From Candidatus Methylopumilus universalis (GTDB lineage Bacteria > Pseudomonadota > Gammaproteobacteria > Burkholderiales > Methylophilaceae), in contig CAMCXI010000003.1 in assembly GCA_945883335.1 (NCBI GenBank), positions 124,001 through 188,000 of the forward strand: a DNA stretch of 64,000 nucleotides, in the 5' to 3' direction. Positions 44,537 through 55,566 of the stretch are shown in pieces; positions within the stretch are counted from its first letter, which is position 1, and the number at the start of each line of letters is the position of its first letter. A program made the translations under genes and the position numbers. The notes beneath the pieces were generated by a model that searched no databases, was not told the origin of the DNA, and saw only the letters and a program-made list of their open reading frames with translations.

Positions 44537-45160
44537 ATGCTAGACCGATTTATTATCGAATTCGATAAAGGCTTAAAAACTTTAGCGGCAACTGCTCACA
44601 GCGTTCGCCCGTATCCAGATCAAAATTTCTCACTATCAACAGAATTAAACTCAACAGAGAAGCGCCACGCAGCTGCACTAATGCGGATAAATCACTGTGG
44701 TGAGGTATGTGCTCAGGCACTTTATAACGGTCAAGCACTGACAACTAAAAATCCTCAGACTGTGCGCGCTTTGGAGCAAGCATCAAAAGAAGAAACTGAG
44801 CATTTAGCCTGGTGTGAGAGACGCATCCAGGAACTTGGAGGACGCACCAGCTTGCTAAATCCAATTTGGTATGTGAGTTCCTTCACCCTAGGCGCTATTG
44901 CTGGGGCACTGGGTGACAAATGGAATTTAGGTTTCTTGGCAGAAACAGAGCGCCAAGTCGGGGTGCATCTCAATCAACATTTAGATGCGTTACCTGCTAA
45001 CGACGACAAAAGCCGCGCCATTCTGGAACAAATGAAAATAGACGAAGCCGAGCATGCAGCCACTGCGATACACTTAGGTGGGGCAGAATTACCAAGCCCC
45101 ATTAAAGCGGCGATGCAAGGCATGTCAAAAGTCATGACTTCAACTACGTACCATCTATAA
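44537..45160 (+). CDS. coq7: 2-polyprenyl-3-methyl-6-methoxy-1,4-benzoquinone monooxygenase
   Basis: A di-iron enzyme that hydroxylates the ubiquinone precursor ring at the membrane. In its 207 residues the two metal motifs are visible: [14 protein letters not shown] (E at about 58), [13 protein letters not shown] (about 88-100) and DEAEHAATA near 175. This is the Coq7 type found in many betaproteobacteria. It indicates aerobic ubiquinone synthesis. Confidence 0.95.
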   Translation: MLDRFIIEFDKGLKTLAATAHSVRPYPDQNFSLSTELNSTEKRHAAALMRINHCGEVCAQALYNGQALTTKNPQTVRALEQASKEETEHLAWCERRIQELGGRTSLLNPIWYVSSFTLGAIAGALGDKWNLGFLAETERQVGVHLNQHLDALPANDDKSRAILEQMKIDEAEHAATAIHLGGAELPSPIKAAMQGMSKVMTSTTYHL

Positions 45161-45194
45161 ACCAATCTAAAAAAGAAAGCGCAAGCAAAGACCC

Positions 45195-45518
45195 ATGAAG
45201 AAATTTAGCGAAATTTTAGCCAGTTTAGAAAACAGCGATCACATTCAAAAAATTGAATTAGCTAAAGCTGATGGTTCAAATGCAGGCTTGATTGAAAACA
45301 AACCCGGCAGCCAAGGCTCGGTGAAAGTTTACCATCACTTATTCAAAAAATGGGGCAACATCAATAAAGATGCTGCAAAAGATGGCTTGAAAATTTATGC
45401 AGAACACACGCAAGATGCGGAAGAAAATCCAGGTAAGCACCCAAATATAGATCGACTATTTGAAGTGATTGAAACAGGCGATGTGCTGACTGTTTCAATC
45501 ATCGAAGCAAAAAACTAA
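45195..45518 (+). CDS. DUF2322 family protein
   Basis: A 107-residue soluble protein of unknown function. Its family pattern includes FSEILASLEN, NKPGSQGSVKVYHHL, AAKDGLKIYAEHT and GKHPNIDRLFEVI. It lies 34 bases after coq7 on the same strand and may be co-transcribed. It converges with the OsmC gene. Confidence 0.85.
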   Translation: MKKFSEILASLENSDHIQKIELAKADGSNAGLIENKPGSQGSVKVYHHLFKKWGNINKDAAKDGLKIYAEHTQDAEENPGKHPNIDRLFEVIETGDVLTVSIIEAKN

Positions 45519-45521
45519 GAC

Positions 45522-45941
45522 CTATTCAGTCTCTTTAATCTCAAAGCTGTGGGTCATTTCCGCAGCCTTGCCGAGCATAATAGAGGCTGAGCAATACTTC
45601 TCAGCAGACAAATTCACCGCGCGCTCTACTTGAACAGAATTAAGATTTTTCCCTGTGACCACAAAGTGCGCGTGAATTTTAGTAAATACCTTTGGAATTT
45701 CATCCGCACGCTCAGCCGTAATTTCAGCAACGCAATTGGTAATTGGCTGACGTGATTTTTGCAGAATCGTCACCACATCAATCGAAGAACATCCACCCAT
45801 GGCAACAAGCAACATTTCCATTGGGCGCATGCCAAGATTGCGTCCGCCAATCTCTGGCGAACCATCCATGATGACTGCATGACTACTTTCTGTTTCGCCC
45901 ATAAAACAGACGTCTTCCACCCACTTAATTCTTACTTTCAT
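45522..45941 (-). CDS. OsmC/YhfA-type peroxide-related protein
   Basis: A 139-residue OsmC-fold protein. The active-site motif is the Cys in LLVAMGGCSSIDVVTIL (about residues 45-61), and SAEKYCSASIML near 115-126 supplies the second Cys. Family members reduce organic hydroperoxides, though the YhfA branch is less characterised. The gene lies 3 bases after the converging DUF2322 gene. Confidence 0.87.
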   Translation of the reverse strand: MKVRIKWVEDVCFMGETESSHAVIMDGSPEIGGRNLGMRPMEMLLVAMGGCSSIDVVTILQKSRQPITNCVAEITAERADEIPKVFTKIHAHFVVTGKNLNSVQVERAVNLSAEKYCSASIMLGKAAEMTHSFEIKETE

Positions 45942-45998
45942 TGCGCTGCCTTTGTCAAAATTTAATGACTGCCTTTGCTTTTACTTGATGCAGAGCAA

Positions 45999-46457
45999 TT
46001 ATTTAATTCCAAGTAACTCAACATCAAAAATCAATGTTGCATTTGGCGGAATCACACTACCTGCACCGTGAACGCCATAGCCCATGTTTGGCGGGATGAT
46101 TAAGGTACGTTTACCGCCCACTTTCATGCCAGCAAAGCCTTCATCCCAACCTTGAATCACTTGGCCGCCACCTAAGAAAAATACAAATGGCTCATGACGA
46201 TCAAGTGAACTATCAAATTTAGTGCCTTTACCATCAGCTTTGCTTGGGTCGTAAAGCCAGCCTGTGTAATGCACGGTAACGTTGAAGCCAGCTTCCGCTT
46301 CACGGCCTTCACCAACGACCGTGTCATTTTTGACGAGTTCTGTGATGTTTTGTGTCATTGCAGTTTCCTTATTTGTTGTTTTTGAATCAGCTTTACAGCC
46401 TGTGATAGCGAGCATGGCAATCATTAAAGCGCTTGCCATTAAAGTACTTTTTTTCAT
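45999..46457 (-). CDS. FKBP-type peptidyl-prolyl isomerase, lipoprotein
   Basis: A 152-residue periplasmic prolyl isomerase and chaperone. The lipobox is AITGC (modified Cys C21), followed by a Thr/Lys/Asn-rich linker. The FKBP domain has VTVHYTGWLYD, FDSSLDRHEPFVF, VIQGWDEGFAGMKVGGKR and the terminal LIFDVELLGI. The start at 46457 has GGAG 6 bases upstream; a longer reading is less likely. Confidence 0.92.
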   Translation of the reverse strand: MKKSTLMASALMIAMLAITGCKADSKTTNKETAMTQNITELVKNDTVVGEGREAEAGFNVTVHYTGWLYDPSKADGKGTKFDSSLDRHEPFVFFLGGGQVIQGWDEGFAGMKVGGKRTLIIPPNMGYGVHGAGSVIPPNATLIFDVELLGIK

Positions 46458-46549
46458 ATTGTGCTCCAAAATAAAAATCTTAATTATCATACCCGACTTA
46501 CAAGATCAGATTCAATCAAACTGACTTGATTCACGGGGGATACAAGGAT

Positions 46550-47959
46550 TTACTCCTGTTGATATACCCAGTTTAACAGCGCGTCTTGAGCGGGCCGAGT
46601 GGCTTCAGACCTTGACCCATTTGCAACAAATACCACCGACCAATAGCGGCCCTTTGCATCGAGCACATATCCTGCGAGACTTCTTACATTTTCAAGGGAG
46701 CCTGTTTTTAAGTGGGCGCGTCCGAACACCCCACCATCTTTTCGTTTGCTTAACGAACCATCCACTCCGTAGATAGGTAAAGAAGCAGTAAGTTCAGCCA
46801 TCACTGGGCTTCGGAAAGCATCGCTCAGTAAAGCGCCCAAATGGCTTGCACTGATACGCTCAACCCTTGAGAGCCCGGCACCGTTTTCAAGCACTAACTC
46901 AGCAAAGTTAAACCCTTTATTTTGTAACCAAGTCTTCAGCACAACTTCACTCTTTGCGATAGAAGCAACTTGTGATGAATCATTCAAACGACTTAAGTTT
47001 AAATATAAAGCGCGTGCCATCACGTTGTTACTGACTTTGTTCATATCTCGCAACATTTCTGCTAGCGTTGGCGAGGTGTGTTCCATGAGTAAAATTGCAC
47101 TATCTGGCACACTCACAATTCGGGCTTGCGTTTTATCTGCCAGAGCCCAACGTCCACCAACCTGCTCCCAAGCACTATGAAAAAGCTCACCAACGTATTC
47201 AGTGCCCTGCCAATTCACATCTAGATACTTTTCACCACAACTCACAGTATAATCACCTCGAAGATTCAGCACTCGTCCTTCACGCTTAATTTGCAGGCTA
47301 CTCTTCCAATCCCCACACTCGCCTAACACTGGCTTAATATCTGCACGTTTAACCAGCCACTGCCAACTTGGGTAAGCCACCACTGTGATTTTTTCGCTAC
47401 CTGGAATGAGTTGCAATCTAATGGCCTGCTGATTCACCATTAAGGCTTCTGCTGGCGCGTTGTAGGCACGAGTGGGTTTACCATCAAACGCTGCCGCATC
47501 AAAATTTTGTGGCGCATAAGCGCTGTTATCCAAATGAATCTCGCAACAGATTTCATCCAAGGCATACTTTTGTTTTAGCTCACTGGCCGCTTCAATTAAA
47601 TGGGCAGTATTTAAGGCGGGGTCACCTGAACCCTTAATCCAAATCCCGCCTTGCAACTTGCCTTCTTGTGGCTGACTTAAGCTATAAAATTGTGTTTTCC
47701 AACGATAAGATGGGCCAAGTAAATCGAGCGCCGCATAGCTAGTCACTAACTTCATTACGGATGCTGGATTGCGCGGCAAATCAGATTGGTAAGCCAATAA
47801 TGCTTGCGGGGCATCTACCCGCTGAACATAAATACTGACATTTTCTAGCGGCACATTTTCCGCCTGAAGTGCTTGAACAACAGGCGCAGGTAATTGCACA
47901 TTTTGTGCAAAAGCAAGCTCACAAAAAAACGCCAATGAAACAGCAAGCATTAAGCGCAT
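46550..47959 (-). CDS. dacB: D-alanyl-D-alanine carboxypeptidase/endopeptidase, PBP4-type
   Basis: A periplasmic peptidoglycan peptidase (S13) of 469 residues. A signal peptide ends near residue 18. The active-site motifs are SVMK (S67, K70), SNN in the KVSNNVMAR stretch near 310, and KTG (LKTGSL) near 420. Its start overlaps the end of bioA by 10 bases, so the two are transcribed together. Confidence 0.93.
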   Translation of the reverse strand: MRLMLAVSLAFFCELAFAQNVQLPAPVVQALQAENVPLENVSIYVQRVDAPQALLAYQSDLPRNPASVMKLVTSYAALDLLGPSYRWKTQFYSLSQPQEGKLQGGIWIKGSGDPALNTAHLIEAASELKQKYALDEICCEIHLDNSAYAPQNFDAAAFDGKPTRAYNAPAEALMVNQQAIRLQLIPGSEKITVVAYPSWQWLVKRADIKPVLGECGDWKSSLQIKREGRVLNLRGDYTVSCGEKYLDVNWQGTEYVGELFHSAWEQVGGRWALADKTQARIVSVPDSAILLMEHTSPTLAEMLRDMNKVSNNVMARALYLNLSRLNDSSQVASIAKSEVVLKTWLQNKGFNFAELVLENGAGLSRVERISASHLGALLSDAFRSPVMAELTASLPIYGVDGSLSKRKDGGVFGRAHLKTGSLENVRSLAGYVLDAKGRYWSVVFVANGSRSEATRPAQDALLNWVYQQE

Positions 47960-49254
47960 GCCAGCACCACTTGCTTAGTCGTCTTCAGCATAAAATCGAT
48001 TTCATCTTGGCTGATCACATATGGCGGCATCCAATAAACGGTATTGCCAATTGGTCTAAGCAACAAGCCCTCAGCCAATGCCTGCTGATAAAAGTGCTGT
48101 TGGAATTGCTTATTCTTTGTTTGCACATCAAATGCCCAGACCATGCCTTGATTACGAACATTTGTCATTGGCAAGTCATTCCATGTGCTTATTTGACCGC
48201 TAATGTAAGCCGTTTTTGCTTGGTTTTTACTCAGCACATCATCTTGCTCAAAAATTGCTAACGTGGCTAAGGCCGCACTACATGCCAAGGCATTGCCTGT
48301 ATAACTGTGCGAATGTAAAAAGCCGCGTGCGACACTATCATCATAAAAGGCCTGATAAATCTCATCGCTTGTCAGCGTCACTGACAATGGCAAATAGCCG
48401 CCCGTAATGCCTTTTGAAAGACAAATAAAATCTGGCTTGATATTGGCATGTTCGCAGGCAAACATCGTCCCTGTGCGACCAAAACCCACGGCAATTTCAT
48501 CGGCAATTAAATGGACTTGATATTGCGTGCAAATTTCTCGTGCACGTTTTAGATAAGCAGGGTGATACATCCCCATGCCAGACGCACACTGAATCATTGG
48601 CTCGATAATAAAAGCGGCAATTTCAGCATGATGTTGTTTTAGATATGCATCTAAAAAATCAGCACAGCGACTCGCATAAGCCTCCGCACTCTCACCAGCC
48701 TCAGCCAAACGCGCATCTGGTGATGGCATTTGCGCACTCTGGCGCAACAATGACGCATAAGTATCTTTAAAAATCGCGACATCGGTCACCGATAAAGCAC
48801 CAATAGTTTCACCGTGATAACTATTTTGCAGACTTAAAAACTGACTCTTTTGTGGCTGACCAATATTGCGCCAATAATGAAAGCTCATTTTGAGCGCTAT
48901 TTCAGTGGCAGACGCACCATCTGAAGCATAGAAGCAATGCCCCAATTCCGTTAAGGCAGCTAGCTTTTCAGACAACTGCACGACAGGCTCATGCGTGAAG
49001 CCGGCCAACATAACGTGCTCTAGTGTATTTAACTGTTCAGTAATTGCGGCTTTAATGCGCGGCTCGTTATGCCCAAACAAATTCACCCACCAAGAGCTCA
49101 CGCCATCTAAATAAGGCTTACCCTCAAAATCTTTGAGCCAAACGCCATCGCCGCTAGCAATGGGTAAAAGCGGCAGGGTTTCGTGTGCTTTCATTTGTGT
49201 GCACGGATGCCACACAGACTTTAAACTACGGTTGAGTAAATCTTTATTTTTCAC
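47950..49254 (-). CDS. bioA: Adenosylmethionine-8-amino-7-oxononanoate aminotransferase
   Basis: A PLP enzyme using SAM as amino donor to make 7,8-diaminopelargonate in biotin synthesis. The 434-residue protein starts HPCTQMKAHETLPLLPI and has SSWWVNLFGHNEPRI and the PLP lysine in LSKGITGGYLPLS near residue 278, all BioA-like. Other bio genes are not near. It lies between a 196-residue unknown protein (1-base overlap) and dacB (10-base overlap). Confidence 0.95.
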   Translation of the reverse strand: MKNKDLLNRSLKSVWHPCTQMKAHETLPLLPIASGDGVWLKDFEGKPYLDGVSSWWVNLFGHNEPRIKAAITEQLNTLEHVMLAGFTHEPVVQLSEKLAALTELGHCFYASDGASATEIALKMSFHYWRNIGQPQKSQFLSLQNSYHGETIGALSVTDVAIFKDTYASLLRQSAQMPSPDARLAEAGESAEAYASRCADFLDAYLKQHHAEIAAFIIEPMIQCASGMGMYHPAYLKRAREICTQYQVHLIADEIAVGFGRTGTMFACEHANIKPDFICLSKGITGGYLPLSVTLTSDEIYQAFYDDSVARGFLHSHSYTGNALACSAALATLAIFEQDDVLSKNQAKTAYISGQISTWNDLPMTNVRNQGMVWAFDVQTKNKQFQQHFYQQALAEGLLLRPIGNTVYWMPPYVISQDEIDFMLKTTKQVVLACA

Positions 49255-49844
49255 TAATGTAAAACCTGTGATGAAGTCACTGGTGGCGTAATAAAGTGAC
49301 TACTTTGCACACCAATATCCCAAGCGGCCTCTTTACTGGCCAATTGCAACATGTTGCCGAAGGCAGTCTTGAGTTCGGCATTAAAAGCAATTTGCGCGTT
49401 AATGCCATCTTTAGCGCTAAACTCAAGCACGAATTGTTTGACGTTATCGGTCAATACTTTGCAAGCAATCGCCAGCATGGGCGCCACTAAGCGAGCGCTT
49501 CGATTAGATTGATATTGCGTACTGAAATCTAAATTTTGCGTGGAAGTTTTCATTAACGCTTCGGAAGTAATTGAAGAGGCAGACATCAGCTTTCCACTAA
49601 CTGCATCCAAGCCACCTTGCGCATTCATCACCACAGCATGCATATAAGAACCAACTTCCTCCTGACTGCCCTGCAACCAAGCAGAAATGGACTTAGCGAT
49701 GCGACGGGTAATCCAAATCGCAAGCTCGGTATTGTCAGACAAGCCAACCTTAAATAATAAACGGTCTTGCTCAGCATCAAATGCTAAAATCAATTGCTCT
49801 ATGACTGCTGGTGGTGAACCAGCTTGACCAACGATTTCACTCAC
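49254..49844 (-). CDS. Unknown protein preceding bioA
   Basis: A 196-residue soluble protein of no family I recognise, mostly helical, with few cysteines and no signal peptide. The C-terminal part contains FSAKDGINAQIAFNAELK and AWDIGV. It overlaps the bioA start by one base, which suggests coupled translation but no specific role. Confidence 0.7.
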   Translation of the reverse strand: MSEIVGQAGSPPAVIEQLILAFDAEQDRLLFKVGLSDNTELAIWITRRIAKSISAWLQGSQEEVGSYMHAVVMNAQGGLDAVSGKLMSASSITSEALMKTSTQNLDFSTQYQSNRSARLVAPMLAIACKVLTDNVKQFVLEFSAKDGINAQIAFNAELKTAFGNMLQLASKEAAWDIGVQSSHFITPPVTSSQVLH

Positions 49845-49957
49845 AATAAGTGTCCTTAAAACTCAAACGATCAATATTGTTATTATCGCTGATTGTGTTG
49901 AATTTACTTATAGATTTTATTTACCCAAATTTTTATTACAAAAATTTCATCCTCGCT

Positions 49958-49984
49958 CTTGAAATAAAAATCCCCGCCCCAAAG
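49958..49984 (+). promoter_or_regulatory. Sigma-32-like promoter of groESL
   Basis: CTTGAAA (49958-49964) and CCCCAAAG (49977-49984) are separated by 12 bases, close to the heat-shock consensus CTTGAAA and CCCCAT-T with a 12-14 base spacer. It lies upstream of the CIRCE element, about 87 bases before groES. Confidence 0.72.
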
Positions 49985-49986
49985 TA

Positions 49987-50013
49987 TTAGCAGTCGATGG
50001 ACAGGAGTGCTAA
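49987..50013. promoter_or_regulatory. CIRCE operator (HrcA site) of groESL
   Basis: TTAGCAGTC-N9-GAGTGCTAA matches the consensus TTAGCACTC-N9-GAGTGCTAA with a single mismatch and the exact 9-base spacer. It indicates repression by HrcA, in addition to the sigma-32-like promoter. Confidence 0.93.
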
Positions 50014-50070
50014 AATGCATTCCAAGATTTTTGTTATTCGTTATTTATTCAATTATTAAGGAGTTCGTTT

Positions 50071-50361
50071 ATGAAAATTCGTCCTTTACACGATCGCGTG
50101 ATCGTTAAGCGTTTAGAAGAAGTGCGTACTACTGCATCTGGTATCGTAATCCCAGACACCGCTACTGAAAAACCAGACCAAGGCGAAGTTGTTGCTGTAG
50201 GCCCAGGTAAGAAAGATGACAACGGCAAAGTGATTGCACTTGACGTTAAAGTTGGTGACAAAGTGTTATTCGGCAAATACGCTGGCCAGACTGTAAAAGT
50301 TGGCGGCGATGAATTGTTAGTGATGCGTGAAGAAGACTTGATGGGTGTTGTAGAGGCTTAA
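50071..50361 (+). CDS. groES: Co-chaperonin GroES
   Basis: A 96-residue lid of the GroEL chaperonin. Standard features: [17 protein letters not shown], the mobile loop [13 protein letters not shown], and [15 protein letters not shown]. It is followed by groEL after 96 bases in the same operon and preceded by both heat-shock control elements. Confidence 0.98.
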   Translation: MKIRPLHDRVIVKRLEEVRTTASGIVIPDTATEKPDQGEVVAVGPGKKDDNGKVIALDVKVGDKVLFGKYAGQTVKVGGDELLVMREEDLMGVVEA

Positions 50362-50442
50362 TTGCCCGACCCCCTTAAACTTCAAATCGAAGCAAAGCTT
50401 TGAATTTAAGCATTAAAGAATTTTTAGTAATTAATTAAGTAA

Positions 50443-52101
<1,659 letters not shown>

Positions 52102-52126
52102 TCCTTGCTTGCTTAAGCATCGAAAT

Positions 52127-52153
52127 AAAAAACCCGCTTCGGCGGGTTTTTTT
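52127..52153 (+). terminator. Terminator of groESL
   Basis: AACCCGC-TTCG-GCGGGTT with a stable TTCG loop and a run of T after it; flanked by A on the upstream side. Confidence 0.93.
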
Positions 52154-52224
52154 ATGTTAACTATGTGAACTATTGTCTAGATTCTGAAAAGCCAGTTAAT
52201 AGCTAAAGCGATTTGTTTTGCGCC

Positions 52225-52259
52225 AAAAAAAAGCCCCAACTAAGGGGATCAGTCGGGGC
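52225..52259 (-). terminator. Terminator of the candidate small RNA
   Basis: On the reverse strand GCCCCGACT and AGTTGGGGC form a stem (one mismatch area) followed by TTTTTTTT. It points away from uvrD and cannot serve any annotated protein gene. Confidence 0.8.
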
Positions 52260-52327
52260 GAAATGCCTTTAAAGGCGCCACGCTCAGGGAGGGAAGCGTG
52301 GGACTGTGAGTTGATAGTTCGGTGACT
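52225..52327 (-). ncRNA. Candidate small RNA on the reverse strand
   Basis: No gene occupies 52154-52456, yet the reverse strand shows an ordered set of signals. A TATGAT -10 box lies at 52339-52334. Then comes a hairpin, CCACGCT-N10-AGCGTGG (52301-52278), whose loop is TCCCTCCCTG, followed by the palindrome GCCTTTAAAGGC (52276-52265). It ends in a terminator hairpin, GCCCC with GGGGC (52259-52233), and an 8-T run. Together they outline an RNA of about 103 bases. The exposed CCCTCCC could pair with ribosome-binding sites. The 5' end is estimated and the family unknown. Confidence 0.62.
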
Positions 52328-52456
52328 TAAAAAATCATAGAACGCTCAACATCACCATCACACTTGTAAAGACCCACGATACCTGAGCAAAGTTCAAGAC
52401 TATTTAATCTCTTTTAAGTTGTTCTCGAAGCAGCGCCGACCTGCGATAATCTCACC

Positions 52457-54655
52457 ATGACCACATCAAACGCATCTCAAGACTCACTCCTTAGCGGGCT
52501 CAACGATAAGCAATTAGAAGCTGTGACTTTGCCGCATCAGTCTGCGCTGATTTTAGCAGGTGCTGGCAGTGGTAAAACACGCGTGCTCACTACGCGTATC
52601 GCATGGCTTATTCAAACCGGGCAGGTTTCACCCACTGGTTTATTAGCGGTAACATTTACTAATAAAGCAGCCAAAGAAATGCTCACAAGGCTCACCACTA
52701 TGTTGCCGATTAATACGCGCGGCATGTGGGTTGGTACTTTTCACGGGCTATGCAATCGTCTATTAAGAGCCCACCACCGTGAAGCTTTGTTACCTGCTAC
52801 TTTCCAGATTCTAGATTCTGCCGATCAGCTTTCCGCGATTAAGCGTCTGATGAAGGTCATGAATGTTGACGATGAAAAATTCCCACCAAAACAGGTGATG
52901 GGATATATCAATAGCTGTAAAGAAGAAGGGCTGCGTGCCCACAGCGTAGATGCTTACGATCCACATTCACAGCGTATGCGTGAGATTTTTGAAGAATACG
53001 ATAAGCAATGTCAACGCGAAGGCGTGGTGGATTTTGCGGAGTTATTGTTGCGTTGCTATGAGCTACTTAGCAGTGACACAAACATTCGTCAGCATTACCA
53101 AGCGCGTTTTAAATACATCTTAGTGGATGAGTTTCAGGACACCAACAAACTGCAATATATGTGGCTCAAGTTATTTGCTTGCATTGGCAAAGAAGAGCCC
53201 AACAACTGTATTTTTGCTGTGGGTGATGATGACCAATCGATTTACGCTTTTCGCGGGGCGCGGGTGGGGAATATGCGTGATTTTGAAGTGGACTTTAAAG
53301 TACAAAACATCGTCAAACTTGAAGAAAACTATCGCTCTCACAGCAATATTTTGGATGCAGCCAATGCCATTATTTCAAATAATAAAAACCGTTTAGGTAA
53401 GAACTTATGGACGTCGGCTGGCGCTGGCGAACCAGTTCGCGTATACCAGGCGTATAACGATATAGACGAAGCGAGCTTTATTGTTGATGAAGTGAAAATG
53501 CTACACAACGATGGATGGAGGCTCAATGACATCGCACTGCTTTATCGCTCAAACGCCCAATCTCGTGTGATTGAACATGCGCTTTTCTCAAACAACATTC
53601 CATATCGCGTGTACGGCGGTTTACGCTTTTTTGAACGCGCCGAAATCAAACATGCGATGGCGTATTTACGCCTGATTAATAATCCAGAAGACGATGTCGC
53701 TTTATTACGGGTGATTAATTTCCCAACTCGAGGTATTGGTGCGCGAAGCTTGGAACAACTTCAAGAAAGCGCCCGTGCGCAAGATTGTAGCCTGTGGCAA
53801 GCTGCCATTAACAAAGTCGGAAATGGTCGCCCAGGTAAAGGCCTGGAAGGTTTTGTAGCGCTTATTAAGCAAATGCAAGACGATGCAAAAGGCTTAACGC
53901 TCAAAGAAATGACTGAGATTGCGACCACGATGTCTGGCCTCAAAAACTTCTATCAGCTAGAAAAAGAAGGCGAAGACCGTATTGCCAACTTGGATGAGCT
54001 GATTAATGCTGCCGTAAGTTTTATGAATAATAATAGTGGTGCCTTAGAAGACAACAGCAACGGCCTCACGGAGTTTTTAACTCACGCCAGCCTTGAGGCA
54101 GGTGAACACCAGGCCGATGTAGGCGCTGATGCACTTCAAATGATGACTGTCCATGCAGCTAAGGGCTTAGAGTTTAAAGCCGTATTTATTAGCGGCTTGG
54201 AGGAAGGCTTATGCCCACATGAAAATAGCTTGTACGAAAATAACGGCTTAGAAGAAGAACGCAGATTAATGTATGTGGCAGTAACCCGCGCAAGACAACG
54301 ACTTTACTTAAGCCACGCACAAAGCCGCATGTTGCATGGACAAATTCGTTACGGTATTGCGTCACGCTTTTTAGATGAGATTCCTGTTGCTTTATTGAAA
54401 CGCTTAAACAGCAAACCAGCACCAAAACCAAGCATATCCAGTCATTATGACAACAGCTATCAAAGCGCGCCAACAGCGAGCATTAGCGATGCAATGCCTT
54501 GGAAGATAGGCCAAGCCGTTTCCCATGCTAAATTTGGGCAAGGCGTGGTGGTGAGCTATGAGGGAAATGCCAGCGATATGCGCATCCAAATTAACTTTGG
54601 ACGCGAAGGGCTTAAATGGCTGGCAATGGAGTATGCGAAACTAGAGAAAGTCTAA
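52457..54655 (+). CDS. uvrD: DNA helicase UvrD/PcrA type
   Basis: A 732-residue superfamily-1A helicase for nucleotide-excision and mismatch repair. It has the start LNDKQLEAV, Walker A LAGAGSGKT (33-41), LVDEFQDTN (motif II), DDDQSIYAFRGA, and MTVHAAKGLEFKAVFI (motif V). The C-terminal Tudor-like end VSHAKFGQGVVVSYEG is typical of UvrD. It stands alone with a 130-base promoter region shared with the small RNA. Confidence 0.94.
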   Translation: MTTSNASQDSLLSGLNDKQLEAVTLPHQSALILAGAGSGKTRVLTTRIAWLIQTGQVSPTGLLAVTFTNKAAKEMLTRLTTMLPINTRGMWVGTFHGLCNRLLRAHHREALLPATFQILDSADQLSAIKRLMKVMNVDDEKFPPKQVMGYINSCKEEGLRAHSVDAYDPHSQRMREIFEEYDKQCQREGVVDFAELLLRCYELLSSDTNIRQHYQARFKYILVDEFQDTNKLQYMWLKLFACIGKEEPNNCIFAVGDDDQSIYAFRGARVGNMRDFEVDFKVQNIVKLEENYRSHSNILDAANAIISNNKNRLGKNLWTSAGAGEPVRVYQAYNDIDEASFIVDEVKMLHNDGWRLNDIALLYRSNAQSRVIEHALFSNNIPYRVYGGLRFFERAEIKHAMAYLRLINNPEDDVALLRVINFPTRGIGARSLEQLQESARAQDCSLWQAAINKVGNGRPGKGLEGFVALIKQMQDDAKGLTLKEMTEIATTMSGLKNFYQLEKEGEDRIANLDELINAAVSFMNNNSGALEDNSNGLTEFLTHASLEAGEHQADVGADALQMMTVHAAKGLEFKAVFISGLEEGLCPHENSLYENNGLEEERRLMYVAVTRARQRLYLSHAQSRMLHGQIRYGIASRFLDEIPVALLKRLNSKPAPKPSISSHYDNSYQSAPTASISDAMPWKIGQAVSHAKFGQGVVVSYEGNASDMRIQINFGREGLKWLAMEYAKLEKV

Positions 54656-54717
54656 AAGAAACCTAAACAAAACCAAGCTAGGCCCTAGTTTCGCAAGAAA
54701 GCTTTGAAAATTAACGC

Positions 54718-55545
54718 TTAGCTAACGAAATCTTCGCCTTTTTTGTAATACATAGATAAGAAGCTGAAATATTGGATGGAGAACAAGAAGGCTGTTGCCA
54801 TCAGTGATACAAACATAATCAGCATCATGCCTAAAAACGCAGCAATCCCTTTCGCGAAAATAGCGATCACACCAATCAAAAGACCAAGCACTAACATGAC
54901 GCCCACAACCGCCAAGGTTAGGGTGACCCAAGCAGTAATTAATGCTGTGATATTGTGTAAGGCGGCCCAAACACTATGCCCAATAGACTTAAATACTGAA
55001 TATTGATGATAAGAAATCAACAGCGGAGAGTACCAAGTGGCTAATAAAAGTGGCACTTGCAAGATCAACAACTTAAGCATTAACCACCAAAAACCAATAG
55101 GCATCACCTCTTTATCCATCTGCTGGATATCCATCGATTGAATGTCGGCTTCTGTAAGTGCAATCATGATTAAACGATAGACAAAGAAAACCACCCCCAA
55201 GAAAATTAACTGTTTAGCGTGTGGCTTCACTCGATGAAAAATTTCTGTGACTGCGGTCATTCTTTCGGCATGCGTTTCGCGACAAACACCAATCACGACC
55301 GAAGTGAAAATTGGCCAGCTAAAAGTTAACGCCAAACCCAAAAAACCAACAAAAAACAAGATAATGATTGAGCCATGTGCTTGGTTAATTTGCTCAATAA
55401 TCCCGAGCACTAGAATGGGTAAGAACTGAAAAAATACAAGATAGAGGGAAGACAAGCCCATCCATTTAGCAGGATGTTGTTTGAAGAGCGCCAAACTATT
55501 TGTCACCCAGCTAAAACCTAGTTTCACTTTTGATCTAAACGTCAT
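54718..55545 (-). CDS. BPSS1780 family membrane protein
   Basis: A 275-residue multi-pass inner-membrane protein (about six hydrophobic segments) of a family common in betaproteobacteria, function unknown. The N-terminal FSWVTNSLALFKQHPAKWMG and TWYSPLLISYHQYSVFKSI motifs fit. It lies 21 bases downstream of thrB on the same strand. Confidence 0.82.
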   Translation of the reverse strand: MTFRSKVKLGFSWVTNSLALFKQHPAKWMGLSSLYLVFFQFLPILVLGIIEQINQAHGSIIILFFVGFLGLALTFSWPIFTSVVIGVCRETHAERMTAVTEIFHRVKPHAKQLIFLGVVFFVYRLIMIALTEADIQSMDIQQMDKEVMPIGFWWLMLKLLILQVPLLLATWYSPLLISYHQYSVFKSIGHSVWAALHNITALITAWVTLTLAVVGVMLVLGLLIGVIAIFAKGIAAFLGMMLIMFVSLMATAFLFSIQYFSFLSMYYKKGEDFVS

Positions 55546-55566
55546 ATTTTTTCCAATTTCAATCTA

